Below are positions 29,109 through 39,953 of a stretch of DNA of 40,924 bases, one piece after another. Positions within the stretch are counted from its first letter, which is position 1; every line of letters starts with the position of its first letter. The stretch is from Mastigamoeba balamuthi. Taxonomy: Eukaryota; Evosea; Mastigamoebida; Mastigamoebidae. The translations under genes and the position numbers were made by a program. The stretch lies in assembly GCA_902651635.1 (NCBI GenBank), contig CACRSC010000075.1, forward strand, positions 1-40,924, given 5' to 3'. Under the pieces are notes generated by a model, which ran no database searches, was not told the DNA's origin, and worked only from the letters and a program-made list of their open reading frames with translations.

Positions 29109-30124
29109 TCAGAAGAGAGGCTCATAAGCGTCTCTGCCCCAGAGCAGCTGCTCCTCGCCTTCGCCCTCGAAGCGCTGCTCCGTCTGCTCGCACGCCTCGC
29201 AGGCCTCCTGCTCCCCCAGCTCCTCGCATTCCTCCGGGGCCCCGATCAGCAGCGGGTGCTCCTCCCGGTCCACGGGCTCCGCCTTGGGCACGGGCGACGT
29301 GGCCACCGCAGCCGCGCAGGGGCTGTGGCCGCCGCCGTCGGCCCCGACCAGCGGCACGACCACCAGCGGCGACAGCCTCGGCGAGCTCTCGGGCCCGCAC
29401 GGCCTCTTCTTGGGCACGCCCGCGGCCTTGGACCTCGCCACGACCCTCGTGAAGCCCTCTGCGGGAGCGCAGCGTTGCGTGCGATTGTTGGATTTCGTGC
29501 GGCCGATTTCCAGTAAAACGACGCGCGCGTCAGCAGATATTTTTCCTGGAGGGCGGACACGGCGCCTTCCGTAACGGGGCAGGTGCGGTGATGCGGTAGG
29601 AAGAGGCGCTCTGCTCTGGTGCGAAATTGACTCGGAAACCCCCCACGGGGCTTGGGGCTTGTTGTGCTGTGTGCGGACCTCTGTGCAGGACGTCGAGGCA
29701 GCGCTGCTCGAGGCCCTGCGGCAGCTTCTTGTCGCGCATGTCGCGGGCGTGCATCCAGCGCTTGAGCGTGCGCAGCATGCCCTCGCCCTTGCTCTCTGCG
29801 TCCCTCTGTGCCGCCGACGCCGCCCCGGGGCAATGATGTCAGCAGCGAGAACCAGAAGGAAAACCGGGGGAGGGGGGCGCGTGCCTTGGCGGCCTGCTCG
29901 TCGATGAGCATGAGGCGGTGCTCGGGGTCGATGTCGTGGAGCTCGACGTTGCCGAGCTGCTGCTGGCGGTCGATGAAGTCGAGGCGGAACTTGGTCGCGT
30001 GCTTGAGCCGCTGCGTCAGCCGCTCGCCCTCAAAGTCGCCCTGGCGCGTCTTGGCCTGGCAGCACACCAGCACCAGCATCTTCACCCCGGGCCTCCGCTC
30101 CGCGTGCTGGCAGTACGTCCGCAT
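29109..30124 (-). CDS. Uncharacterised 238-residue charged protein
   Basis: Exons 30124..29885, 29805..29679 and 29458..29109. The start ATG at 30124 gives MRTYCQHAERRPGVK. A short hydrophobic stretch (MLVLVCCQAK) is followed by a charged helical region (LTQRLKHATKFRLDFIDRQQ; MLRTLKRWMHARDMRDKKL). The C-terminal part has a basic cluster (VARSKAAGVPKKRP) and a long acidic, Cys-containing stretch (EECEELGEQEACEACEQTEQ). I do not recognise the family. The first intron (29806..29884) has a GC donor (AAG|GCACGC). The second (29459..29678, 220 bp) holds a GATATTTTTCC word like the promoter elements elsewhere, so a second, shorter transcript is possible. An upstream exon cannot be ruled out. Confidence 0.55.
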
Positions 30125-30808
30125 CGCTACGACACCTGCCTCTCTCTCTCCTCCCCCACGCTTCTTGGGTGTGCCTTGTGTTTTGGCCGGTGTGGCTGTG
30201 GGCTGTCTGTCGCTTGGGGGGCCGCCTGTCCTCTGCCGCTGGCTCTCTCTCCCTCGGCCTCTGGTTGGCTGCTCGCTGGACGGACGGTGCTCGGGCGTGC
30301 TTGCTCGGGGGGTGGTGGTGGTGGCGGTGGAGGGGTGGGTGTCTCGAGAGGCGAGGGTGGGCGTTGTGGGGTGTCGGGACGGGTTGTCTCAACAGAGAAT
30401 AAGATCCCCGCAACACACGCCGATTTTGATTGGCGAAAACCGAAAAAAAGAAAAGTGCCAGAAAATCTGCGGTGCACCCGCCCGCCCCGCTTGACCCGGG
30501 GCGCCCCTATACGCAAGCCACACGAACAGAGGGGGTTTTCGAGAACCGGATTTCGGGAAACGAGACACATCGCGAAAAGTGGCCCCACCAAGACAGAAAC
30601 TAGCAGAACAGGAGCCCCAGCAGCGCATTTCGCGTTATGCGGGTTTCAACAGAACTCCAGGACAATTGCCCTTGTGGATGGGGCCACGTCACTGAAGATA
30701 TCCCTTGTGGGATTTCTCAACTGCTGCATTTTTTGTTCGCCCCTCTCCTTCAGTTCTCTGTTCTCCCGTATCGGGACCCGCACCTGCGCAACCGCCAAGC
30801 CTGTCTGA
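30125..30808. other. Divergent gap between the 238-aa gene and the acyltransferase array
   Basis: G/T-rich sequence with a short GGTGGTGGTGGCGGTGG tract (about 30312..30328), then GAAAACCGAAAAAAAGAAAAG at 30437. No gene is recognised. It should hold the promoter of the 238-aa gene and of the first GNAT copy. Confidence 0.4.
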
Positions 30809-31831
30809 ATGGAGATCGGACTCTCGCTGACCCCGCAGGTGCTGCGGCTGCTTGGCCTCACGTTCCCCGACTCGCTGCCCGTGCTGCACCTGCTGCGCAA
30901 CGGCGCCGCGTCGTCGCTGCTCTCGGACGACGCCTGCACCCCCTCCTACGTCATCGCCACTGTCAGTTGACAGCATCCCCCCCTCCCCCACACCTCCCAA
31001 CGCTTCCGATCGCGTTTTGCATTTGATGCCCTCGGCCCTGCGAGCCTCACAGGCCCTTCGCAGAAGAGGGGGCAGGCCAACGAGGACGGGCTCTCCGCGA
31101 GGTCCGCCTCGTTCGTCGCCGCCACCGACATCGACGCTGCAGCCCGGGCGCTGCCGCGGGGCAACCTGCTCGGCGCCGTCCCCGAGCGCCACGTCGACGC
31201 CGTCCTGCGTGCGAGGCCTGGCACCCACGACCCCCGCCCCGACGGCTACTGGCTCTACCACAGGTCCCGCCCCATTGGCTCTCGTCCCCAGGCTCGCTGG
31301 GCTCAGCTGCCTGCCCCTTCTCTCGTGCGCGCAGGTCGCTGGCTGAGGTCCCGCAGCCCGTAGTGCTCGCCGGAGGGGCTCGTGTTCGCAGGCTGACGAG
31401 CGCGGACGCGGGGCTCGTGAACAAGTACTGGGCCCTGGGCGGGGGCACGGCGACGGCGTACATCACGTCGCTGATCGAGACGCTCGGCGGCTTCGGCGTC
31501 GAGACGAGCTCCGGCGAGCTCGCCGCGTGGCTCCTCAGGTACGCCTCTCGTGGTTTCGCCGCCACGTGTGAGCTCACAGTGTGCTGCCTGCCCCTCGCGC
31601 ACGCCCAGGTACGAGACGGAGGCGCTGGCCATGGGGCACACGCTGGAGCAGCACAGGAAGAAGGGGTACATGAGGGCCGTGCTCCGCGAGGTGATGCGCC
31701 AGCAGCAGAAGGACGGTGTCGAGACGACCTACTTCTACACGCACAGGCACAACGCGCAGATGATGGGCCTGGGCGCCTCCGAGGGGTTCGTGTGCGCGGA
31801 CGGCCTGCGCTACTGGATGGCCCTCGAGTAG
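30809..31831 (+). CDS. GNAT acyltransferase, glycine N-acyltransferase-like, array copy A
   Basis: Exons 30809..30961, 31064..31263, 31335..31538 and 31609..31831 give 259 residues. The start ATG opens MEIGLSLTPQVLRLL, the form shared by all copies. The conserved N-terminal block (TFPDSLPVLHLLRNG) is followed by DIDAAARALPRGN, then VRRLTSADAGLVNKYW. The last exon is the GNAT core: YETEALAMGHTLEQHRKKGY, with acyl-CoA loop QHRKKGY, and a C-terminal ASEGFVCADGLRYW. The order and motifs resemble the GLYAT/GLYATL family, which joins acyl-CoA to glycine or other amines. Substrate here is unknown. It is the first of six intact copies with the same exon plan. Confidence 0.85.
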
Positions 31832-32439
31832 GCGTGGTAACTGGGTGCTGTCTTCTACCTACGTATGTCTACCTAAAAGGGTGTCGTTAAAAATTGCAGA
31901 ACCAGTAATTGTTCAGAAACCTCTTTTTTGCGTTTGATCGCTCGCCCAGGGTGGACGGTGAGCAAGCCATGCGGCATTCGCTGGCATCAGAGAGCTCTCG
32001 ATTGCCCGCTCCTGTGGGTGAGGGCAGGCGCGTGTTCCCGACAACAACTTGATTTCTCGAACAAAATTGGGTTATTCAGTTGTGTGTATGGGCTCGGAGA
32101 TCGCATTCCCCTGAGAACGCAGGACCCCAGCGCCGCTCCACGAGGTGGGTAAGACCTCGTGTGGAGCGGCCTGGACATCGCGAGGGAGGGTCAGCGCTGC
32201 CGTGAAGGGATGCGGGGAGTTCGGGAAAAATGAGAACGGCGCTGGCCCATTATCGAAAGAGTTGTGCACCATTTCTGAGATGAGTTCGCGAATACTCTCC
32301 CCTACATTCGCGCAACGCCACCTCCCCAGATACCAGAGGTGCGTGCACCAGCAGGTTCTGCCTCACGCACTCGTTCATTACTCTCTTGCTTGCTCTCTAA
32401 CAAACAGACCATTTGCTCGCTGTCGTTACCTCCGCGGTT
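31832..32439. other. Spacer between acyltransferase copies A and B, with a hairpin
   Basis: No coding sequence. It includes an imperfect inverted repeat at 32133..32169 (CCGCTCCACGAGGT ... ACCTCGTGTGGAGCGG). The promoter of copy B must lie here. Confidence 0.5.
32133..32169. repeat. Inverted repeat forming a 14-bp hairpin with a 2-base bulge
   Basis: CCGCTCCACGAGGT and ACCTCGTGTGGAGCGG pair with one two-base bulge across a seven-base loop. It lies about 270 bp before the start of copy B. No poly-T follows, so a bacterial-type terminator is not implied. It could be a remnant of a small element or a structured RNA. Confidence 0.7.
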
Positions 32440-33541
32440 ATGGAGATCGAGCCGACCCTGACCCCTGCCGTTCACCGCCTGCTCCAGCAGACATTCCCCG
32501 ACTCTCTTCCCGTGCTCTACGCGCTCCGCAACGGTGCAGTGGCCTCGTTGGTCTCCGACGACGCCAGCAATCCTTCGTTCGTCGTGGCTGCGGTACGTCT
32601 GCTTCTGTTCTGCTCTGGGCCCCCCTCGGCTCTCCAGCTGCTCTTGACAGTTTTTGCCCTCCGGATGCAAGCTATGTTGAACTGATTCCCAACGACTCTT
32701 CTCATTCCTGCTTCCCCTCAGGTCCAGCGGAGGGGACGCAACGACAACAACGAGGCGCCTGCGAGGTTCGAGTACTTTGTTGTCGCCACGGACCCGGAAG
32801 CGGCTGCCCGTGCGCTGCCCCAGCGCGACCAGCTGGGCCCCGGCCCCAACCTCCTCGCCGTGCCCGAGTCCTACGTCGACGCCATCCTTCGTGCGAGGCC
32901 CGGCACCCCGGACCCCCGCCAGCACGAGCAGGGCGCATGGCTCTTCTACAGGTGCCTCCAGCTCCCTCCTGCCGTTATTCAGGTGTCCTCCTCCCTTACC
33001 AGTGTGCTGCTCAGGTCGCTGGCAGAGGACGTCGAGTCGATTGAGCTGCACAACGGGGCGCGGGTGAGGAGGCTGACGGTGGAGGACACGGACCTCGTGA
33101 ACAAGTACTGGGTGCGCACCGGGGGAGCCGCCACGAGGGGCTACGTCGCCAACCTCCTCTCCAAGTACGGGGGCTACGGCGTAGAGACGCCCTCTGGCGA
33201 GCTCGTCTCTTGGGTTCTCAGGTGCTTCCCAGCTTCCCCCTCGGCAGAACCGGCGACGATGCGATTTACACAGCCCCCCTGGCCCCCCTGGCCCCCCTCC
33301 CACTGGACCGCCCTGCAGGTACGAGAACGAGGGCGTGGGCATGGGGCACACGATGCAGCAACACAGGGGCAAGGGCTACGTCAAGGCAGCGGCCCGCGAG
33401 GTGCTGCGCGAGCAGAGGAGGCTCGGGGTGGAGACGTCGCACTACTACACGCACCAGCACAACACGGCCATGCTGGCCTACGCCGACGCCGAGGGCTACA
33501 CCCGCGCAGACGGCATGCGCTGGGTCGTCTCCCTCGACTGA
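32440..33541 (+). CDS. GNAT acyltransferase, array copy B
   Basis: Exons 32440..32592, 32722..32951, 33015..33221 and 33319..33541 give 270 residues, the longest copy. The start is ATG in MEIEPTLTPAVHRLL. Exon 1 is exactly 153 nt, as in the other intact copies. The GNAT core reads YENEGVGMGHTMQQHRGKGY, with the acyl-CoA loop QHRGKGY close to the Q/RxxGxG consensus, and the end is DAEGYTRADGMRWV. Exon 2 has an insertion (DQLGPGPNLLAVPES) compared with copy A. Substrate unknown; function inferred from the family. Confidence 0.85.
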
Positions 33542-33805
33542 GGGGGCCAGCTCCACCTCGACGGGTGGCCCCCATGCGCGCTCTGCGTCGGCTCCCCGCT
33601 CAGTTTCAAAAGGGCGGGCGCTGAAGTCCGCTGAGGTTTACTGAGAGGGAAATGAACGGGAAGTCCATGATATTTCTGCCATGACGATTGTCTGCCAACA
33701 GAATCTCGAGGTGAGAAAAGTGGATCGGTTGGGCTGCCTGTGGCCTGAACATTTCCTCTCAGCTTGTTGTTGTGGTGCGTTTTTCGGTCCAGTCAGCCCC
33801 ACTTC

Positions 33806-34857
33806 ATGGAGATCGCCGCCGAGCTCACGCCGGCCGTGGAGGCCCTGCTGGGCTCCTCGTTCCCCGACTCGCTGTGCCCGCGCCACGCGCTGCGCATGGG
33901 CACCGTCTCCTCCCTCGTCGCCGACGACCCCTGCAGCCCCTCCTTCCTCCTGGCCACCGTACCTTCCACACCGTCCCCCCACAGTCCCCCTCCTCGGGCA
34001 CCCCGCACCCCTCGTACCCTCTGAGACCGTTTGAAAAACGTGGGGAAACCGGTGTGGTCGGCCAGCCAGTCCCTTTGTCGAAGCAGCCGGCAATGGGCTA
34101 CGGGGGTCGTGCAGGCCGCAGCGTCCCTCCCTCTAAACCGGCCCCACGTCGCAGATCCAGAGGGAGGGGCTGGCCAGCAGGGACGGCAAGCCCGTGCGCC
34201 CCGTCTTCGTCGCCGCCACGGACTACGCGGCTGCCGCACGGGCTCTGCCCCAGGGCGGCAGGCTGCAGCTCGCCGCCCTGCCCGAGCCCCTCGTCGACGC
34301 CATCGTCCGTGCCCGCCCCGACGCCGTCGACCCGCGCCCCAACGGCTTCTATCTGCTGCACAGGTACCGCATCGCCACCGATGGCCCCAATCAATTGATT
34401 TTCGCCCGCAAGGCCCCTGGACAGCGTCCCGGAGCCCGTGGAGCTGCCGGACGGGGCGCACGTGAGGAGGCTGAGGAGGGAGGACGCGGGGCAGGTGTTC
34501 GGGTGCCTGCCGCCTGCCGCTGGCATGTCGCTGGCGTCGATCGAGCGGTTCATCGAGCTGACGGGCGGCTGCGGCGTCGAGACGCAGTCGGGCGACCTCG
34601 TCGCGTGGATGCTGCGCTGCCCCCTCATCGCGGCGCTGGCCATGGGGCACACGCTCGAGCAGCACAGGCGGAGGGGGTACGCGAGGGCCGTGCTGCGCGA
34701 GGTGCTGCGCCAGCAGAAGGCCGACGGGCAGGAGCAGTCGTTCTTCTACGTCCCCAGGGGCAACGCGGCGATGCTCGAGCTCGGGGCCTCCGAGGACTTC
34801 CAGAGGGCCGATGGTCTGCGCTACTGGATGCTGATCCAGGGCACAGCGTCTGCCTGA
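33806..34857 (+). CDS. GNAT acyltransferase, array copy C, with a lost third intron
   Basis: Exons 33806..33958, 34155..34363 and 34413..34857 give 268 residues. The start is MEIAAELTPAVEALL. Exons 3 and 4 of the other copies are fused. Where the others have a splice junction followed by YETE, copy C reads straight through LRCPLIAALAMGHTLEQHRR, so six or seven codons at the junction are novel. The acyl-CoA loop (QHRRRGY) and end (ASEDFQRADGLRYW) are intact. FFYVPRGN replaces the YTHxxN of the sisters, so the active site may differ. Intron 1 is enlarged to 196 bp. Confidence 0.82.
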
Positions 34858-35399
34858 GAGTGACAACAGTACGGGACGAAGCACATCCTGAGGTGCACTC
34901 CCACATAAGGGGGCATCCCTGGGGGCATTCCTGGGGGAACCCTGGAGGGCAGCCCGGGGGAACACCCACATTTGCTCAGCCAGAGAGGCGGGAAACCCTG
35001 GGGGATCCGCAAGTGTACACACCAGGGTGTTTCGTCACGTGAGACATGCAAACAACGCACAGTTTGGCCGGACAGACCTGGCGCTCACCAAACCGGAGCA
35101 GCCAAGAGCTCTTGTTGAATGGGGATACGCTGACATTGAACATCGTCACCTTTTCTTCTGGGATACATCACGTTGTACCTTCGGATCGATGGAAGAGTTG
35201 TTGCAGCTCATTCGGAAAAGCCACTCAGATTCGACATGAACATGGGCAACTTTCTGAGAAAAATAATGAAAGACGTTTGATCACGATGACACTCTTCTTG
35301 GATACCGAGTGACACGGTGTGCAAGATTCTCCTCAGGCCAGTCTTCTGAGTTTGCGTTGTTTTGAAAAACCCACATCAATTCCGTGCTGTTTGTTTCCT
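34858..35399. other. Spacer between acyltransferase copies C and D
   Basis: About 34905..35030 contains several irregular CCTGGGGGAA/CCCTGGGGG words. The rest shows no gene. It must contain the copy D promoter. Confidence 0.4.
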
Positions 35400-36419
35400 A
35401 TGGAGATCCCGCCCACTCTGACTCCGCCGGTGCTCCGTCTGCTCGACAACACGTTCCCAGACTCGCTCCCTGTGCTCTACGCACTGCGAAACGGGGCCGT
35501 AACATCTCTGCTCACAGACAGCCCCAACCAGCCGACCTTTGTTGTGGCCACTGTGCGAACGCAAGCCAACCTTTTTTTTTCCGGGGGATTTGGTTTTCCC
35601 ATACGCCGTCGCCCGACGTCTCCCAACGGGATCTCCACTACCCCGAGCACGAGGCTTCGTGTTCATTGTGCAACGCGCAGATACAACGCAGGGATCAGGC
35701 CAACAACACGAACAGGGCGGCAGTGTTGTTCGAGTCCTTCATCGTTGCCACCGACATTGACGCAGCTGCTCGCGTTCTGCCGCACGGAAACATGCTCAGC
35801 TCTGTCCCAGAGGCCTACATCGACGCCATTCTGCGTGCATGGCCCACGACTTCAGACCCGAGACCCGAGGGCACCATTTTGTTCTACAAGTAAGCGTGTA
35901 TTCCACCCGCCCTTCCTTAAGACCATCCTTTTTTGTAAGGTCGCTGGGTGTGGAGATCCCTCCTCCCATTGATCTCCCAGACGGAGCACACGTGAGGAGG
36001 TTGACGGTCGACGACGCCGAGCTCGTGAACAAGCACTGGGCCCGCGGGCGAGGCCTCTGTCTCGACTACGTTGCCCTCCAGATCCAGCAGTACGGCGGAT
36101 ACGGCGTCCAGACGTGCTCCGGCGACCTCGTCTCGTGGGTCGTGAGGTGCCCTCGCACACATCAAACCACAAGAGAGCGCTGACGGAGCCTCCCAGGTAC
36201 GAGACGGAGGAGGTGGGCATGGGGCACACGCTGGAGCAGCACAGGAAGAAGGGGTACATGAGGGCCGTGATCCGCGAGGTGCTCCGCGACCAGAGGAGGG
36301 CTGGCGTGGAGACGACGCACTTCTACACGAACAAGCTCAACAAGGCCATCCTCTCCATGGGGGCCGCCGACGGGTTCGTCCGTTGCGACGGCCTGCACTG
36401 CCGCCTCCTCCTCGACTAG
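35400..36419 (+). CDS. GNAT acyltransferase, array copy D
   Basis: Exons 35400..35552, 35681..35889, 35940..36146 and 36197..36419 give 263 residues. The start is MEIPPTLTPPVLRLL, followed by NTFPDSLPVLYALRNG. The core is YETEEVGMGHTLEQHRKKGY, with a C-terminus of GAADGFVRCDGLHC; note the Cys in place of the Tyr-Trp seen in other copies. Exon 3 has VRRLTVDDAELVNKHW. All introns are GT-AG, two of them only 50 bp. Family and role as for the other copies: GLYAT-like, substrate unknown. Confidence 0.85.
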
Positions 36420-36760
36420 CAAGCCACCACGTGATGGCAGAATCTCGCCGCTTCTCAACCGCCAGAACACGCGCGTTGCCCGTTTCTTCTGAGATTGGAA
36501 AACGGATGGCGAGGCATTGACCTTTCGCCCGAGTAAATTCGTCGTGAGGGGAAGAAGTTGTCCCCGGAAGAACCCAACAAGGTGGTGAGTGCAACGACAT
36601 CCACTCGTTCTCAGAAAAATACCATCATTCGTTTTGCCCTTACAAAAGTGCCATCCCCGACACCGGGGAGTGCATTTCGCATTTGCTCCCTCGTTGGGCT
36701 TGTGGGAGGTCAGTCGCGAGGCAGTTCGCTATGGAGCTAAAACGCCTTCGCTGTCTGAGC
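36420..36760. other. Spacer after acyltransferase copy D
   Basis: No gene or repeat seen. It presumably once held the promoter of the dead copy that follows. Confidence 0.35.
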
Positions 36761-37290
36761 AGGCTCCTCCAGTTGCTGGCCTGAACATCACCGGACTCGC
36801 TTCCCATCCTCTGCGTACTGCACAATGGTACCGAGGCGACACTGTTCGGAGCCCTACCCACCCGTTCGACCTCTGTTGTGATCCAAACGCTTCCTTCTTC
36901 CCTTTGTTGTCTTATTCCCTTCTCTGAACTGTCTCTGGCGTCGCGTCGGCAACGACTGAGCCCATGCGGACCAATGATCCAATGCAGAGACCGGGCGAAC
37001 ACACCTCTGCCTCCACCACCCTCTTTGGGTCCTTCATCGACGCCGCGGCCTGCGTTCTGCCACGGAGCAAACTGATCAGCACCGCCCAGAAGACGCGGAT
37101 CAGTGCCATAATGCGACCATTCTGGATCTCTGGCCCGACGGAATGCCAGGGAGTTGGCCGAGGAAGACGCAGAGAGAGTGACTAGGCAGTGGATCACGGG
37201 GCAGACAACTCAAGGGCTACACAGCGGGCCTGATCGCCAAGGACGGTGGGTGCGGTGGAGAGCAGCTAAGAGGGACTTCGCCTCTGCAGG
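36761..37290 (+). pseudogene. Dead acyltransferase copy (E)
   Basis: Remnants follow the order of the intact copies. SPDSLPILCVLHNGTE with GALPTRSTSVV matches exon 1. SFIDAAACVLPRSKL with AIMRPFWISGPTE matches exon 2. EDAERVTRQWITG and AGLIAKDGG match exon 3. There is no ATG at the expected place, a TGA interrupts exon 1 before SPDSLP, frames change between blocks, and the entire GNAT core exon is missing. It is a clear dead member of the array. Confidence 0.78.
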
Positions 37291-37479
37291 ACTGGGCGAA
37301 TTTGCTGGCCCTCTGCTCCCTCTAATGGTCAACGCGGGCATCAGACACTCGCAGTTGCCAATTTCAGGAAAACGAAGGCAAATCAGTGTGCCACTCTCGG
37401 GTGATTATAACATACATGCACTGGTTGCCTGCGATTCGTTGAAGTCGTGATTGATTTATCTATCTCTCTCTCTCTCTGC

Positions 37480-38485
37480 ATGGAGATCGCGCCCTCGCTG
37501 ACCCCGCCTGTGCTCTATCTGCTCCGAAGTGCCTTCCCCGACAGCCTTCCTGTGCTATACGCGCTGCGGAACGGATTGGTTCGGCAGCTGCTCTCGGACA
37601 ACGCCAGCAACCCTTCCTTCGTTGTTGCCACCGTACGTCGCAAAGCCCATCACCAGTTCAAGCCCACACCCAACTGCTGCTTCTTCTTGCTCACTGCAAT
37701 CGTATGCCCTCTGTTGCCCTGGGCTGAACAGGTCGGCATAGCAGGGCAGGATAATACCACCGTGTCGCCCCAGACGCCAGAGTCTTATGTCGTCGCCTCA
37801 GACATCGGCGCAGCTGCTCGAGTGCTGCCGCAGGGAAACGAGCTCAGTGGCGTACCCGAGCACTACATCGACCGCATTCTGCAAGCCCAGCCTGGCACAG
37901 TGGACCCCAGGCCCGAGGGGTACCTGCTGCTCTACAGGTACTCTCATCTGTGTGTTTGCGTGTGCCTCACAATGGAATTGCATTTACAGGTCGCTGGCTG
38001 ATGTCCTGCCGCCTGTTTGTCTGCCTTGTGGCGCCCGTGTCAGGAGGCTGGCACGCGCGGACGCAGAACTGATTAATACGCACTGGCCCTTTGGTGGCGG
38101 CGTGGCTACTGCATACATCGCTGCTCTGATTGGCTTGCAGGGTGGCTTCGGTGTTGAGACGAGTTCTGGTGATCTTGTCTCGTGGGCGGTCAGGTATCTT
38201 ATATGCCAAATCTCTTCAATCCGAGTCTCATCCCGAATATTGCTGTGCAGGTTGGAGACGGAGGCAGTGGGAATGGTGCACACGCTTGTGCAGCACAGAG
38301 GAAAGGGATATTTCAGAGCAGCACTCCGCGAGGTTCTCCGCCTGCAGCGCCAGGCTGGCGTGGAGACGTCGTTCCTCTACACTCATAGACTCAACAAGGC
38401 CGTGGCATCCCTGGCGGCCTCTGAAGGGTATGCGCTTGCAGAGGGTCTGCACTACTGGGTGATCATTCGGGGCACAGCTGCCTGA
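37480..38485 (+). CDS. GNAT acyltransferase, array copy F
   Basis: Exons 37480..37632, 37732..37937, 37990..38193 and 38251..38485 give 265 residues. The start is MEIAPSLTPPVLYLL, directly after a CT dinucleotide run (TATCTCTCTCTCTCTCTGC). The core reads LETEAVGMVHTLVQHRGKGY: Met-Val replaces Met-Gly before His-Thr, but the acyl-CoA loop QHRGKGY is intact. The end is ASEGYALAEGLHYWVIIRG. Its codon use is visibly less GC-rich than copies A-C, suggesting an older or less constrained member. Confidence 0.85.
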
Positions 38486-38874
38486 AGTTCATAAAGGGGA
38501 AAGACCTATGAAGTACACTTGGAGGCAGGGTGATGAACTTCACAATTCAACTCGTAATACGAATCATCGAGTGATCAGGCTCTCATGCTGGCAATTCGCT
38601 CAGCCCCGGAAGCGTTGACTTGGTGACGTTATCTCTCCTCTCTCGATGTAGAGTACGCCCATCAAGCGTGGCGGTCTTGGGGCGCGCATAGTTTGGGTAA
38701 GAGAAGTATCATCTCGTTCACTTCCACAGGTGAATAGTCCAGTGACTTGGTTAACGTTCTGAGAAAAAAGTTGTAACGTTCCATACATTCTATGCAAACT
38801 CCCACCTGTCGGTGTCGCAGTGCAGTTCGTTGTTTTCCTTGTTCCGCGCTGACAAAGGTCTCTTGGTTGTTCAC
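38486..38874. other. Spacer between acyltransferase copies F and G
   Basis: No coding sequence or repeat recognised. It is moderately AT-richer than the genes. Confidence 0.35.
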
Positions 38875-39953
38875 ATGGAGATCCCTCCCACGCTGACCCC
38901 TCCGGTGCTCCGCCTGCTCATCGACACGTTCCCGGAGTCGTTGCCCATCCTCTACTCGCTGCGCAACAAGGCCGTGACGTCTCTTATCACGGACAACCCC
39001 AGCAATCCATCATTCGTTGTGGCCACTGTACGACTGCATCCCACACGCCCTCTTTTATCACCTCGATCACTCTGCCACACCATACAATTGCAAGCAGCAC
39101 ATCTTCCGGGTCGTTCAGCGATGCCGCGAGCCTCATAAATGCCCTGGCATACCGCGCAGATCCAGCGTAGGGATAAGAACAACGCCAACACCAACGAAAA
39201 CGGAGGGAAGCTCGAGTCCTTCCTCGTCGCCACCGACAACATCGACGCCGCTGCCCGAGCGCTGCCCAGGGGCACAGTCCTCTTCTACGTCCGCGAGGAC
39301 TACGTCGACGCCATTCTGCGCGCGTGGCCTGGTACCCCCGATCCTCGGCCCGAGGGAACCCCGACGTACCTGTTCTACAGGCAAGCCATGTCATACATTC
39401 ACCCTTCCATCTCGGCATTTTCTCATCTTTCAGCTGCACGACCCGCCAGGTCTCTCGAGGACGAGGCGCAGCCCCCCGAGGCACTGACCGACGGAGCACG
39501 CGTGAGGAAGCTGACGGTGGACGACGCGGATGTCGTGAACAAGCACTGGGGAAGGGGAGGGGGCATGTGCAGGGAGTACATCGTGACGCAGATCGCGAGG
39601 CAGGGCGGGTTCGGTGTCGAGACCAGCTCTGGCGAGCTCGCGTCGTGGCTCGTGAGGTGCTCAGGGCCTTAACATACAAATGGGGAGGGTAGGGGCAGGA
39701 GGGCAGACATGTCTCACCGCAGAGGCGCAGGTACGAGACAGAGGAAGTGGGAATGGGGTTCACCCTGGAGCAGCACAGGGGCAAGGGGTATCTCACGGCG
39801 GTAGCCCACGCGGTTGACTACCAGCAGAAGAAGGACGGCGTCGAGACAACGCACTTCTTCACGCACATCACCAACCAAACTGTGCTGCACATGGGAACTG
39901 GCCAGGGGTGCAAGCGCGCAGATGGGCTGCACTGGAGGATTGTTGTAACCTGA
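38875..39953 (+). CDS. GNAT acyltransferase, array copy G
   Basis: Exons 38875..39027, 39160..39380, 39450..39656 and 39731..39953 give 267 residues. The start is MEIPPTLTPPVLRLL, as in copy D. The core is YETEEVGMGFTLEQHRGKGY; Gly-Phe replaces Gly-His. The C-terminus, GQGCKRADGLHWRIVVT, diverges from its sisters. Intron 2 (39381..39449) has a GC donor in the perfect context TACAG|GCAAGC, the only GC-AG intron in the array. It is the last member; no further copy follows in the window. Confidence 0.85.

Noticed and set aside
32133-32169. Intrinsic (bacterial-type) terminator
   Set aside because: No U-tract follows the hairpin and the window is clearly eukaryotic nuclear DNA.
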